Assembly (NCBI GenBank): GCA_025361325.1
Contig: JANYAL010000210.1
Location: forward strand, 1-11,277
Length of the DNA: 11,277 nucleotides
Reading direction: 5' to 3'
From: Bacteroidota bacterium
Lineage (GTDB): Bacteria > Bacteroidota > Bacteroidia > Chitinophagales > Chitinophagaceae
Part shown: positions 1-7,449 of the stretch, piece after piece
Layout of the letters: each line of letters opens with the position of its first letter
Numbering within the stretch: position 1 is the first letter of the stretch
Notes under the pieces: generated by a model
What the model saw: the letters and a program-made list of their open reading frames with translations, nothing else
Databases searched by the model: none
Told to the model about the DNA's origin: nothing
Program-made: the position numbers and the translations under genes

Positions 1-113
1 TTCGACGTTGTGGACAAAATCTTTGTTCCGAAAGAGATCAAATTGGAGGCGGTCGCGATAGCCGGCAATAAAATCGTCGCTTCAGTGCGACGCTCAATGG
101 TCACTCTAAAGAT
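1..113. other. Sequence that does not continue the rho frame at the window's left edge
   Basis: Rho needs an in-frame coding stretch before its Walker A motif, but the Rho frame has a TAA at 69-71 and the residues between 72 and 113 do not resemble Rho. Frame 1 is open from base 1 past base 110. At 91-102 it reads R-S-M-V, which is what one expects a few residues before the Rho P-loop, but it is in a different frame and separated from the P-loop by about 8 extra bases. The minus strand is also open over 1-81. This may be low-quality or chimeric sequence at a contig edge, or a real disruption. I cannot decide from the sequence. Confidence 0.5.
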
Positions 114-839
114 GCCCAGCCCAAAACGGGTAAGACCATGCTGCTGAAAGAACTGGCTAATGCCATTGCAGAGAACCACCCGGAATGTTACCTGATGGTG
201 GTGCTGGTGGATGAAAGGCCTGAAGAGGTTACTGATATGGAACGCAGTGTGAAAGCGGAGGTGATTGCTTCCACTTTTGATGAACCTGCTGAAAAACATG
301 TGAAGGTTTCAACCATTGCCCTGCAAAAAGCCAAGCGCCTTGTAGAGTGTGGGCATGATGTAGTGATACTGCTGGATTCCATCACACGTTTGGCAAGGGC
401 ACACAATACGGTTGCCCCTTCAAGTGGCAAGGTGTTGAGCGGTGGTGTGGAAGCCAATGCCATGCAGAAACCCAAACAGTTCTTTGGCGCAGCCAGGAAA
501 ATTGAGAACGGCGGATCCCTTACCATCATCGCAACTGCGCTGGTAGATACTGGCAGTAAGATGGATGAAGTGATCTTTGAAGAATTCAAGGGAACAGGTA
601 ATATGGAACTGCAACTGGAACGCAAATTATCGAACAGGAGAATTTATCCTGCCATTGATATCGTATCATCATCCACCCGCCGTGATGACCTGTTGCTGGA
701 CAAGGATACGTTTCAGCGTATGTGGGTATTGCGTAAGCATATGGCCGACATGAATCCTGAAGAAGCGATCAATGTGTTGTTGAAGAATATGAAGGGTACA
801 AAGGATAATGCAGAGTTCCTGACCTCAATGAACGGATAA
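114..839 (+). CDS. rho: Transcription termination factor Rho, C-terminal (ATPase/translocase) part, 5' incomplete
   Basis: Rho is the hexameric RNA-dependent ATPase that ends transcription at factor-dependent sites. What is visible is the RecA-like motor domain. Walker A reads AQPKTGKT (114-137). It is followed by the conserved [13 protein letters not shown] segment, the [13 protein letters not shown] segment, Walker B with [12 protein letters not shown], the Q-loop and R-loop region with [12 protein letters not shown], the [17 protein letters not shown] block, and [20 protein letters not shown]. The C-terminus through the TAA at 837-839 looks complete. The N-terminal RNA-binding (cold-shock-like) domain lies outside the window or is lost. 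The ATG at 138 falls inside the P-loop region and is not a real start. A hairpin terminator lies about 75 nt downstream. Identity is certain; intactness of the 5' side is doubtful because the frame breaks just before the P-loop. Confidence 0.93.
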   Translation, partial: AQPKTGKTMLLKELANAIAENHPECYLMVVLVDERPEEVTDMERSVKAEVIASTFDEPAEKHVKVSTIALQKAKRLVECGHDVVILLDSITRLARAHNTVAPSSGKVLSGGVEANAMQKPKQFFGAARKIENGGSLTIIATALVDTGSKMDEVIFEEFKGTGNMELQLERKLSNRRIYPAIDIVSSSTRRDDLLLDKDTFQRMWVLRKHMADMNPEEAINVLLKNMKGTKDNAEFLTSMNG

Positions 840-911
840 ATGTTCGGTTATGCAGAATGGTAACATGAAGAGGATGGGGTGATGGAAGAATTCACAAAAT
901 ATTATGTAAAG

Positions 912-937
912 GCCGGTGATGGATTCACCGGCTTTTT
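912..937 (+). terminator. Intrinsic terminator downstream of rho
   Basis: GCCGGTGA (912-919) pairs perfectly with TCACCGGC (925-932) across a 5-nt loop and is followed at once by five T (933-937). This is a textbook Rho-independent terminator for the rho transcript. On the minus strand the hairpin is followed only by CTTTACA, so it would be a weaker end for the MFS fragment gene at 1022-1633. Confidence 0.85.
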
Positions 938-991
938 CGATTGGCATACAAAAGAGATAAAAGGTTCAGGCCGGTAAGACTCTTTTTCTCC

Positions 992-1014
992 TCATCCTGA
1001 ACGGAGTTGAAGGG
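992..1014. repeat. Possible interspersed repeat motif (TCATCCTGAACGGAGTTGAA)
   Basis: The non-coding segment just after the truncated transporter's stop holds TCATCCTGAACGGAGTTGAA followed by GGG. From memory, close variants of this TCATCCTGA-CGGAG-GAAGG string recur in intergenic DNA of many bacteria. Only one copy is present here, so its repeat nature cannot be shown from this window. Confidence 0.35.
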
Positions 1015-1021
1015 TTCTCTT

Positions 1022-1633
1022 TTATTCGCTTTGCCAGTTTCTGCCTTTTATGAAGAGCATGATCATTCCGGCCAGTAACATAGAGCAGGCACCCATTACA
1101 ATGATATGGATGCTCTCCCCGGCGAAGAAGCGGGTGTTGATATAGCCCAGTAAAAAGGCGGCAGTCACTTGTGGTATCACCACCGAAAAATTAAATACAG
1201 TAAAATAGGCTGTCATTTTATTTTCCGGCGCACTGTCACTGATGATGCTGTAAGGTATATTGGAGATACTGCTCCATGCAATACCTATGAAGCCAAAAGA
1301 TACCAGCAGCAGGTACTGGTTCTTGATCATAAAGATCAGGAACATACCTACACCCCCGATCAGCAGGGCAATGGCATGCAATCGCTCCTTACTGATATAG
1401 ACCAGGCATTTGGGGATCAGGAAAGCGAGGAATGCCGCCAGGGTAGCATACAATGCAAAACAGATACCCACCCAGGTGATGCCGTTCTCAAAGGCAGGGC
1501 TTTGCGCATCGGTACTGTTGAATATATAACGGGTGATGACCGGCGTTGCATAGATCCAAAGGGCAAAGAGAGCAAGCCAGGTAAAGAACTGCACTACAAA
1601 AAGGGGAAGCAGGTGTTTAATGATCTTTATCAC
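1022..1633 (-). pseudogene. C-terminal half of an MFS transporter (SLC45/GPH-like sugar transporter type), N-terminal half missing
   Basis: The 203-residue product is almost entirely hydrophobic, with about six membrane helices. It starts at what is normally TM7 (LFVVQFFTWLALFALWIY). It carries the family-typical SNIPYSIISDSAPENKM loop and the following TAYFTVFNFSVVIPQVTAAFLLGY helix. Full-length members of this major facilitator family have about 430-480 residues and 12 helices, so TM1-6 and the central loop are absent. There is no ATG: the best start is GTG at 1633, and the frame stays open only to a TAA at 1667-1669. A weak promoter-like TACATTTA lies on the minus strand at 1638-1645, but it differs from TAnnTTTG in the last base. 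The most likely reading is a decayed gene that lost its 5' half; a half-size transporter that dimerises is less likely. The substrate cannot be told from this half. Confidence 0.7.
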
Positions 1634-1692
1634 TGAATAAATGTACTCACTTTTATTGAGGGCTGTTTAGCTGAGGTACTTATCCGGAGATT

Positions 1693-1700
1693 TAACTTTG
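1693..1700 (+). promoter_or_regulatory. Bacteroidota-type -7 promoter element for mnmH
   Basis: TAACTTTG matches the Bacteroidota sigma-A -7 consensus TAnnTTTG. No clear TTG at about -33 was found. Initiation about 6 nt downstream gives a leader of roughly 34 nt before the ATG at 1740. It also places the in-frame TTG at 1698 inside the promoter, which argues against the longer reading of MnmH. Confidence 0.55.
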
Positions 1701-1739
1701 TGTAACTTCGTTCCTGAGCTGAAAGCGTTGCAGCACAAC

Positions 1740-2891
1740 ATGGCGATACAAAAATTATCCATATCACAATTTATTGAACTTTCCAGGCAATACACTGTAT
1801 TGGATGTGCGCAGTCCCGGCGAATATAATCATGCCCAAATGCCCGGAGCATACAACGTACCCCTGTTCAGTGATGAGGAAAGAAAAGTAGTGGGCACCGC
1901 GTACAAACAAGAGAGCCGGGAAACAGCTGTGAAGATCGGCCTTACATTCTTTGGTGTGAAGATGAAGTTCATAGTGGAAGAAGTTGAAAGAATTATAGGA
2001 ACCCTTGCCAGCGAAAGCAACAGTCAACATACGGTTAAGCCCCATTCAGTGGGTTTGGGGGTTGTACTGGTATATTGCTGGCGCGGAGGCATGCGCAGTG
2101 CCGGCGTTGCATGGCTGCTTGATCTCTATGGATATAAGGTTTACACCCTGGCAGGCGGCTACAAGGCCTACCGCAAATGGGTGCTTGCACAATTTGATGA
2201 ACCTTATTCTTTCCGTATCATCGGCGGATATACCGGAAGCGGTAAAACACGTATCATACAGGAACTGGCAAAGAAAGGGCAGGTCGTCATTGACCTGGAG
2301 GGACTGGCCAATCATAAGGGGTCTGCATTTGGTGCGCTGGGAGAAAAGGCACAGCCGAAACAGGAAATGTTCGAGAACCTGCTGGCAGAGCGTTTGAAAT
2401 GGGCATCTGGCAGCTGGCAGTCTTTGGAATCAGAGGAACAGCACCCGGCAGCCAGCACCCATCCCCTATCCCCCTGCATCTGGCTGGAAGACGAGAGCCA
2501 GCGAATTGGAAACCTGCAGATCCCTGTGCCACTGTGGTATACAATGCGTAGCAGCCCGGTCTTTTTCCTGGAAATCCCTTTTGAGGAAAGGCTGAATTAC
2601 CTGACCGCTGAATATGCCAGGTTTGAAAAGGACAAACTGGTGAATGCCATTATCCGCATTGAGAAAAGGCTGGGTGGCCTGGAAACAAAGAATGCCATTA
2701 ATTTTCTCCACGGGAATGATCATAAGAAATGTTTTCACATACTACTGACCTATTATGACAAATGGTACCATAAGGGATTGTACAACCGGGAAAATATTTC
2801 AGCCCTTTTAAATAAAATACCCGTAACATCCGTTGATACCGAAGTTAACACCCAAAAACTATTATCATGCACCGTTACGGCCACCTTGTGA
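1740..2891 (+). CDS. mnmH: tRNA 2-selenouridine synthase MnmH (SelU)
   Basis: MnmH replaces the sulfur of 2-thiouridine at the wobble position of Lys, Glu and Gln tRNAs with selenium from selenophosphate, by way of a geranylated intermediate. The 383-residue protein has an N-terminal rhodanese domain (about 8-150) with LDVRSPGEY near the start and the catalytic cysteine C113 in YCWRGGMRS. A P-loop follows at 162-170 (GGYTGSGKT), then VIDLEGLANHKGSAFG, and the family motif WLEDESQRIG at 248-257. E. coli MnmH is 364 residues. The excess lies mainly in a polar, proline-containing insert (about 223-246) and a shorter one before the active-site loop (about 88-107). I chose ATG 1740 over in-frame TTG 1698, which overlaps the promoter. 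The selenium donor gene selD is two genes downstream in the same unit. Confidence 0.95.
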   Translation: MAIQKLSISQFIELSRQYTVLDVRSPGEYNHAQMPGAYNVPLFSDEERKVVGTAYKQESRETAVKIGLTFFGVKMKFIVEEVERIIGTLASESNSQHTVKPHSVGLGVVLVYCWRGGMRSAGVAWLLDLYGYKVYTLAGGYKAYRKWVLAQFDEPYSFRIIGGYTGSGKTRIIQELAKKGQVVIDLEGLANHKGSAFGALGEKAQPKQEMFENLLAERLKWASGSWQSLESEEQHPAASTHPLSPCIWLEDESQRIGNLQIPVPLWYTMRSSPVFFLEIPFEERLNYLTAEYARFEKDKLVNAIIRIEKRLGGLETKNAINFLHGNDHKKCFHILLTYYDKWYHKGLYNRENISALLNKIPVTSVDTEVNTQKLLSCTVTATL

Positions 2892-3961
2892 TCCTCCTTT
2901 GCCTGTTCCTTCAGCCATTGCTGTTGACGGCACAGGATATTACAGGTCTGTGGAAAGGGGTATTGCATAATGATACCACCGGTAAGGACCTGCGTTATGA
3001 GATTGCCTTCAGTGAATACCACGGAAAACTCAGCGGCTATTCCCATACCTTTTTCATTGTGGGGGACCAGGAATATTATGGTGTAAAGAAAGTGAAGGTG
3101 AGGAAGCAGGAGGATAAAATATTGGTGGAAGACCAGGAACTAATCGCCAACAATTATCCCATACCGCCGGCAAAGGGTGTACGCCAGTTGAACATACTTA
3201 CCCTGGAAACGCACGACAGTATCATGATCCTCTCGGGACCCTTTGCCACAAACCGTACCAAAGAATATCATTCGCTTACAGGAAGCATCAGGCTGCAAAA
3301 GAAAGATGATTTCTGGCAGTCTGCACTGGTGCCTCACCTGCAGGAATTGGGGCTTGCAAAAGAACTCTCATTTGTTGAACCGGAAAAACCGGTAGAGATC
3401 AGGTCAATCACCCGAACTGTGCCAGTAGTTGAAATGCATCCGGAAGAGATAAAGGCGATCGCCCGGGCCAAAGCCGTGGTCCTATCGCAACAGCATGTGA
3501 GAACAAAGCCTGTTGTTAAAACAGATACGATGATCCGGACCCAACCAGGTGAAATAAAATCAATTGTTGTTGCTTCAATCGTTCCTGAGGTGAAAGGCCC
3601 TGCAGCGGATGTGAGCAAACGTAAAATAGAGACCATACAATCGGTCTATTATAAAACCGACAGCCTTGTCCTCACCTTGTATGATAACGGTGAAGTAGAT
3701 GGAGATACGGTAAGTGTTTTAATGAATGGAAGGGTCATCATGCCCATGGTGGGGTTAAGTACCAGGGCGGTGCGTAAGACAATATATATCACTCCGGATA
3801 CGCCCGACAGCATTCAGCTGATCATGTATGCTGAGAACCTGGGCAGTATCCCACCCAATACCGGGCTGCTCGTGGTGCATGATGGGGAAGATATTTATGA
3901 GATCAGGTTCAGCGGTGATATGGAAAAGAATGCGGCCATAGTATTCAGAAGAAAGAAATAA
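2867..3961 (+). CDS. Exported protein of unknown function between mnmH and selD
   Basis: I do not recognise a named family with confidence. A Sec signal peptide is clear at residues 1-23 (hydrophobic core LVILLCLFLQPLLL, probable cleavage after TAQ), with no lipobox cysteine. The mature protein has an N-terminal beta-rich region (24-145) starting ITGLWKGVL, reminiscent of small lipocalin-like domains. A charged, low-complexity linker (170-255) carries EIRSI, EIKAI and EIKSI at 177, 194 and 229. A C-terminal beta domain (258-364) includes TLYDNGEVDGDTVSV, a segment I have seen in other secreted Bacteroidota proteins of unknown role. The ATG lies inside mnmH, with a 25-nt overlap in another frame, and selD starts 7 nt after the stop, so it is almost certainly co-transcribed. 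A link to selenium use is suggested only by position. Confidence 0.85.
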   Translation: MHRYGHLVILLCLFLQPLLLTAQDITGLWKGVLHNDTTGKDLRYEIAFSEYHGKLSGYSHTFFIVGDQEYYGVKKVKVRKQEDKILVEDQELIANNYPIPPAKGVRQLNILTLETHDSIMILSGPFATNRTKEYHSLTGSIRLQKKDDFWQSALVPHLQELGLAKELSFVEPEKPVEIRSITRTVPVVEMHPEEIKAIARAKAVVLSQQHVRTKPVVKTDTMIRTQPGEIKSIVVASIVPEVKGPAADVSKRKIETIQSVYYKTDSLVLTLYDNGEVDGDTVSVLMNGRVIMPMVGLSTRAVRKTIYITPDTPDSIQLIMYAENLGSIPPNTGLLVVHDGEDIYEIRFSGDMEKNAAIVFRRKK

Positions 3962-3968
3962 ACAAACC

Positions 3969-5036
3969 ATGACAGGAATTAAGGAAGAAAACATCAGGCT
4001 GACCCAGTACTCACATGGTGCAGGCTGTGGTTGCAAGATCGCGCCAAAAGTGTTGGATGAGATACTGAAAAGCAATCTGACCATGCCGGACAATAAAAAG
4101 CTGCTTGTGGGAAACAGCAGCAGGGACGATGCGGCAGCATACGACCTGGGCAATGGAACTGCATTGATCTCCACCACAGATTTTTTTATGCCCATCGTGG
4201 ATGATGCTTTTGATTTTGGGCGTATTGCTTCGGCAAATGCTATAAGTGACGTGTATGCGATGGGGGGAAAACCGGTTCTGGCCATTGCTATTCTAGGATG
4301 GCCCCTGGAGAAACTGCCTCCTGAAATGGCCCGGATGGTGTTGGAGGGGAGCAGGACGGTATGTGCAGCAGCAGGTATTCCATTGGCAGGAGGGCATAGT
4401 ATTGATTCTCCTGAACCCATTTTCGGTCTTGCGGTAAGCGGACTGGTGAATATAACAGATCTTAAAAGGAATGACAGGGCCAGTGCCGGAGATTCTATTT
4501 TTCTGACAAAGCCCCTTGGAGTAGGTATATTATCCACTGCCCAGAAAAGGGGGTTACTGAAGGCAGAGCACCTGGCAGTGATGATTGAACAACTTACCCG
4601 TCTTAACGATATCGGTGAGGCGCTTGGTAAAATTTCCGGGGTAACATCCATGACCGATGTTACAGGTTTTGGCCTGCTTGGACATTTAATCGAAATGGCC
4701 GGGGGCAGCGGTACATCAGCAGAAATATATTATCATGCATTACCGGTTGCTGAAGGAGTAAGGGAATACCTGGGCCAGCGCATTGTTCCTGATTCCACGT
4801 ACCGGAACTGGAACAGCTACAACGATAAAGTGAGTTTTGAGAAAGGAGTCAATGTCATGGAGGCCTTCAACCTGCTTCCCGACCCGCAGACTAATGGAGG
4901 ATTACTGATTGCAGTTTCAGATTATGCAGTTTCGGAAGTACAACAACTGTTAAGGGAAACCGGACTGGAAAAACACCTGGAATCTATTGGCCGTTTTACA
5001 GAGCCCGGGGAGAAGGCAGTAATCGTAAAAAATTGA
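3969..5036 (+). CDS. selD: Selenide, water dikinase (selenophosphate synthetase) SelD
   Basis: SelD makes selenophosphate from selenide and ATP, the selenium donor for MnmH. The 355-residue protein aligns along its whole length with E. coli SelD. The glycine-rich active-site loop HGAGCGCK holds C20 (equivalent to E. coli C17, here cysteine and not selenocysteine) and K23. The metal- and ATP-binding aspartates are D54 (RDDAA), D71 (TTDFF) and D94 (ISDVYAMGG). FLTKPLGVGIL, MTDVTGFGLLGH and DPQTNGG follow in the usual order. The start ATG lies 7 nt after the stop of the upstream exported-protein gene. With mnmH in the same unit and no selA, selB or selC visible, its local role is selenouridine in tRNA; use for selenoproteins cannot be excluded from one window. 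Confidence 0.97.
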   Translation: MTGIKEENIRLTQYSHGAGCGCKIAPKVLDEILKSNLTMPDNKKLLVGNSSRDDAAAYDLGNGTALISTTDFFMPIVDDAFDFGRIASANAISDVYAMGGKPVLAIAILGWPLEKLPPEMARMVLEGSRTVCAAAGIPLAGGHSIDSPEPIFGLAVSGLVNITDLKRNDRASAGDSIFLTKPLGVGILSTAQKRGLLKAEHLAVMIEQLTRLNDIGEALGKISGVTSMTDVTGFGLLGHLIEMAGGSGTSAEIYYHALPVAEGVREYLGQRIVPDSTYRNWNSYNDKVSFEKGVNVMEAFNLLPDPQTNGGLLIAVSDYAVSEVQQLLRETGLEKHLESIGRFTEPGEKAVIVKN

Positions 5037-5059
5037 TCTGGTCCTGGTATTCGCTACGC

Positions 5060-5302
5060 TCATGCTGTTTTGCAAATAAGCTTATCGATCGCTGCTGCCA
5101 GTTTGTGGTCCTTATCTGTTATTATATCTCCTGCATCATGTGTATTCAACCAGATCTCAACACAGTTGTATACGTTGGTCCATACTGGATGATGGTCCAT
5201 TTTCTCAGCTTCCAGGGCTACCCTTGTCATGAAAGCAAAAGCTTCTGAGAAGTTCCGGAATACGAATTTTTTATAGAGTGTATTGTTTTGTTCGGTCCAC
5301 AT
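5060..5302 (-). CDS. Pterin-4a-carbinolamine dehydratase (4a-hydroxytetrahydrobiopterin dehydratase)
   Basis: This 80-residue protein is the PCD/DCoH fold. It dehydrates 4a-hydroxytetrahydropterin after aromatic amino acid hydroxylation, allowing the pterin cofactor to be recycled. The signature is complete: E33, then the H37-H38-P39 triad, [13 protein letters not shown] with H55 exactly 17 residues after H38 as in the human enzyme, and a following D-rich stretch. Family members usually have 90-115 residues; this one has only a short N-terminal strand before the core, starting MWTEQNN. It is the last gene of a minus-strand unit, 16 nt after the IPExxxVDY gene. No phenylalanine hydroxylase gene is present here. 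Some members act in molybdopterin metabolism or as general pterin enzymes, so the hydroxylase link is not certain. Confidence 0.92.
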   Translation of the reverse strand: MWTEQNNTLYKKFVFRNFSEAFAFMTRVALEAEKMDHHPVWTNVYNCVEIWLNTHDAGDIITDKDHKLAAAIDKLICKTA

Positions 5303-5318
5303 ACTAAAGGTGTTGATA

Positions 5319-5765
5319 TCAGAAGATCAGGTGTTGTTTGTGTTTTATCTTTTCATTGGCCATTTCTGTCACCAGCTGAATACCAGGTATGGAGCGTATA
5401 GATTGGATAAGCATGCTCAGGTCATCCGCACTAAAGGTATTACCCTTGATGAGCCACAGGAAGTCGAGGTGTTTGAATTCCGGCAGCAGGTACTCCCCAT
5501 CGAACTGGTTATTATATAAGTAATGGGTAATAGAGATGGAAGGGATCTGGTATTCAAAAATGGTAAAGAAATATTTACGTTTTTTTTTTGTGAGTTCTAT
5601 CTCTTTTTCATTGTTGACCCTGAAATCAAGACCCAGCAGATGGTTCAGCTGCCAGCTGAACTGGTAGTCCTTGATAGGAACAACAATGCCCAGCAGGAAG
5701 CAGTCCTCGAAGAACTCTTCCGCCAGGGTCTCATTGTCGATCTTTAATTTCTGGCTTATTGCCAT
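5319..5765 (-). CDS. IPExxxVDY family protein (Bacteroidota-specific, function unknown)
   Basis: The 148-residue protein carries the family hallmark as LPEFKHLDF at residues 94-102, a conservative variant of IPExxxVDY. The typical N-terminal [12 protein letters not shown] and the mid-protein YFFTIFEY are also present. The family is soluble, has no known activity and, as I know it, is limited to Bacteroidota, so it serves here as a taxonomic marker. In many genomes it neighbours fatty-acid synthesis genes or pyruvate kinase; here it sits between a secreted peptidase (15 nt upstream) and a pterin dehydratase (16 nt downstream). Its Lys-Lys-Lys stretch is encoded by a run of ten A on the coding strand (5580-5589), a possible slippage site. 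The frame is intact as given. Confidence 0.85.
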   Translation of the reverse strand: MAISQKLKIDNETLAEEFFEDCFLLGIVVPIKDYQFSWQLNHLLGLDFRVNNEKEIELTKKKRKYFFTIFEYQIPSISITHYLYNNQFDGEYLLPEFKHLDFLWLIKGNTFSADDLSMLIQSIRSIPGIQLVTEMANEKIKHKQHLIF

Positions 5766-5780
5766 AACAGGCCTTGGGCT

Positions 5781-7418
5781 TTAAAAGATAATATCAAATT
5801 CAAGTTCCTGATTTCCCCGCTTCAGTCTTACTTTCGTGGCATCACCTTTTTTGAATTTGCTTAAGGCTTCCATATAGGTCTGGACATCCGTGAAACGGTG
5901 ATCACCCAGCTGTATTATCACATCTCCGGCCATGATACCCGTACGCTGAGCCAGTTTGCCATCACTTACGCCGTCCACCCTTACACCGCTTCCGCTGAAA
6001 GTATAGTCCGGCATGATACCCAGCGATACTTTAAAACTGCCTTTTCCTGATGACTGGGTTTCCCTTGTTTTTGTGAAAACCAGTTTACCCTTGTCATTTG
6101 TTTCATCGATGATATGAAGCACATATTTTATCACCGCCAGTTCACCGTTATAGTTGATCTTGTCTGCATCATCTGTTGGTTTGTGATAATCGCTATGCAC
6201 ACCGGTAAAAAAGAACAGCACGGGTATGTTCTTCCGGTAAAAGGAAGTGTGGTCGCTGGGTCCAATACCACTGCTGTCGAATTTGATCTTAAAGTAATCG
6301 TCTTTTTCGGATAGGAGTCTTCCCCACATTGGCGAAGTACCATAGCCACCAATGGTCAGGCCATGTGTACTGTCGTTAAGCCTTCCCACCATATCCATAT
6401 TGATCATATAGTTGGAAGTGCTGATGTTGACGGAAGGGTGTTCGGTATAATATTTACTGCCAAAGAGCCCAAGTTCCTCACCGGAAAAGGAAATAAAGAG
6501 ATAATTGTTGTTCCTGAAGCGGGGCTTTCTCAATAGTTTGCTGATCTCGATAAGTGCCGCTGTACCGCTTGCATTGTCATCGGCCCCGTTATGGATCTGC
6601 GGTATGGAACCGGTGTAGAGTGAGTTATGGTCCTCGCCGTAGCCCAGGTGATCATAATGTGCGCCGATTATTATTGTGTTTCCGGAGTTATTATTTATAA
6701 AACCAACCACGTTATGCCCCATTCTTTTTTTATCGCCTATGTCCACTTTCAATTTAATGTCAACAGTTTCTGTTACATTCTTCAGATATTTATCAATTGT
6801 CTCCTTGGACAGGTATAGTATGGGTATGACGGCTGTTTCCGGTTTGGCCTTTGGTTCAAATTTCAGTTCGTCTGCAATGGAGGAACTGTTGTATATGAAC
6901 AGGGCGGTAGCTCCTTTTGAAGTAACATCAGCTATTTTTGTCCGGATAGCATCTGACAGGTCGAAGTGGGGGTTGTTCCTGTTCTCCTCCAGTTTTTCCT
7001 TGAGATCCCAAAACCAGGCATTGTCTTTTTCCAATATGGCGATTGCGGCTTTGAATTCTATAGAAATATTTGGACTGTAAGCCAGAGGGAAATAATCCTT
7101 TTCGAGCGAAAGCGTTTTATCATTGATGACCAGGTAGGAATCCGGATTCACCTGTCTGCCTTCATTGATCTCGAATTCCTGGATGAAGGTTCCGTTATCT
7201 CCCTTGGGAGTCAGTGCAGATCTTGAGAACTGCTCGCTGATGTATTCATATGCCAACCGCTCACCGGCAGTACCGGTCCTTCTTCCTTCCAGTTTGTCAT
7301 CAGCCAGGTAGCCGATATGTGTTCTAAGATTTGCCAGGACCAGTTTATCGGGTTTCTTTAATTTTTGAGCACTGACCAGGGAGGAAATACAAAGTAATAA
7401 CCAGAGTAAACGTGTCAT
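5781..7418 (-). CDS. Exported M28-family zinc aminopeptidase with PA and PDZ domains
   Basis: This 545-residue protein has a signal peptide at 1-18 (MTRLLWLLLCISSLVSAQ). A region of about 160-215 fits an inserted PA domain. The M28 catalytic domain spans about 233-440 and has all expected residues: H254 and D256 (HYDHLG), bridging D281 (GADDNASG), catalytic E314 with ligand E315 (SGEELGL), D342 (NMDMVG) and H412 (DYHKPTDD). A PDZ domain (about 466-545) ends the chain. It probably removes N-terminal residues from peptides in the periplasm or outside the cell. An in-frame ATG lies 45 nt upstream at 7463. I prefer 7418 because the signal peptide then sits at the very N-terminus and a TAnnTTTG element lies between the two. 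It is the first gene of a three-gene unit, divergent from feoB. Confidence 0.93.
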   Translation of the reverse strand: MTRLLWLLLCISSLVSAQKLKKPDKLVLANLRTHIGYLADDKLEGRRTGTAGERLAYEYISEQFSRSALTPKGDNGTFIQEFEINEGRQVNPDSYLVINDKTLSLEKDYFPLAYSPNISIEFKAAIAILEKDNAWFWDLKEKLEENRNNPHFDLSDAIRTKIADVTSKGATALFIYNSSSIADELKFEPKAKPETAVIPILYLSKETIDKYLKNVTETVDIKLKVDIGDKKRMGHNVVGFINNNSGNTIIIGAHYDHLGYGEDHNSLYTGSIPQIHNGADDNASGTAALIEISKLLRKPRFRNNNYLFISFSGEELGLFGSKYYTEHPSVNISTSNYMINMDMVGRLNDSTHGLTIGGYGTSPMWGRLLSEKDDYFKIKFDSSGIGPSDHTSFYRKNIPVLFFFTGVHSDYHKPTDDADKINYNGELAVIKYVLHIIDETNDKGKLVFTKTRETQSSGKGSFKVSLGIMPDYTFSGSGVRVDGVSDGKLAQRTGIMAGDVIIQLGDHRFTDVQTYMEALSKFKKGDATKVRLKRGNQELEFDIIF

Positions 7419-7441
7419 ACGGCAGATGGTATTAATTACTA

Positions 7442-7449
7442 CAAAGGTA
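7442..7449 (-). promoter_or_regulatory. -7 promoter element for the M28 peptidase unit
   Basis: On the minus strand the sequence is TACCTTTG, an exact TAnnTTTG match, 23 bases before the ATG at 7418. Initiation about 6 nt downstream leaves a leader of roughly 18 nt and excludes the upstream ATG at 7463. No -33 TTG at the usual spacing was seen. Confidence 0.55.

Noticed and set aside
1169..1636. 155-residue open frame on the plus strand opposite the MFS fragment
   Set aside because: It is antisense to clear membrane-protein coding sequence, has a composition without domain features and no promoter; treated as a shadow.
1698..1739. Extended N-terminus of MnmH from TTG 1698
   Set aside because: The TTG lies inside the TAACTTTG promoter element, and the extra 14 residues precede the normal start of the rhodanese domain.
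3755..4651. 298-residue open frame on the minus strand opposite selD
   Set aside because: It is Ser- and Pro-rich and fully antisense to the strongly conserved selD and the end of the upstream gene; no recognisable motif.
3969..5036. Selenocysteine-containing SelD
   Set aside because: The active-site codon at residue 20 encodes cysteine and no in-frame TGA interrupts the gene, so it is the Cys form.
5037..5059. Terminator between the converging selD and pterin dehydratase genes
   Set aside because: The 23-nt gap has no hairpin with a T run on either strand; termination must occur inside the opposing genes or by Rho.
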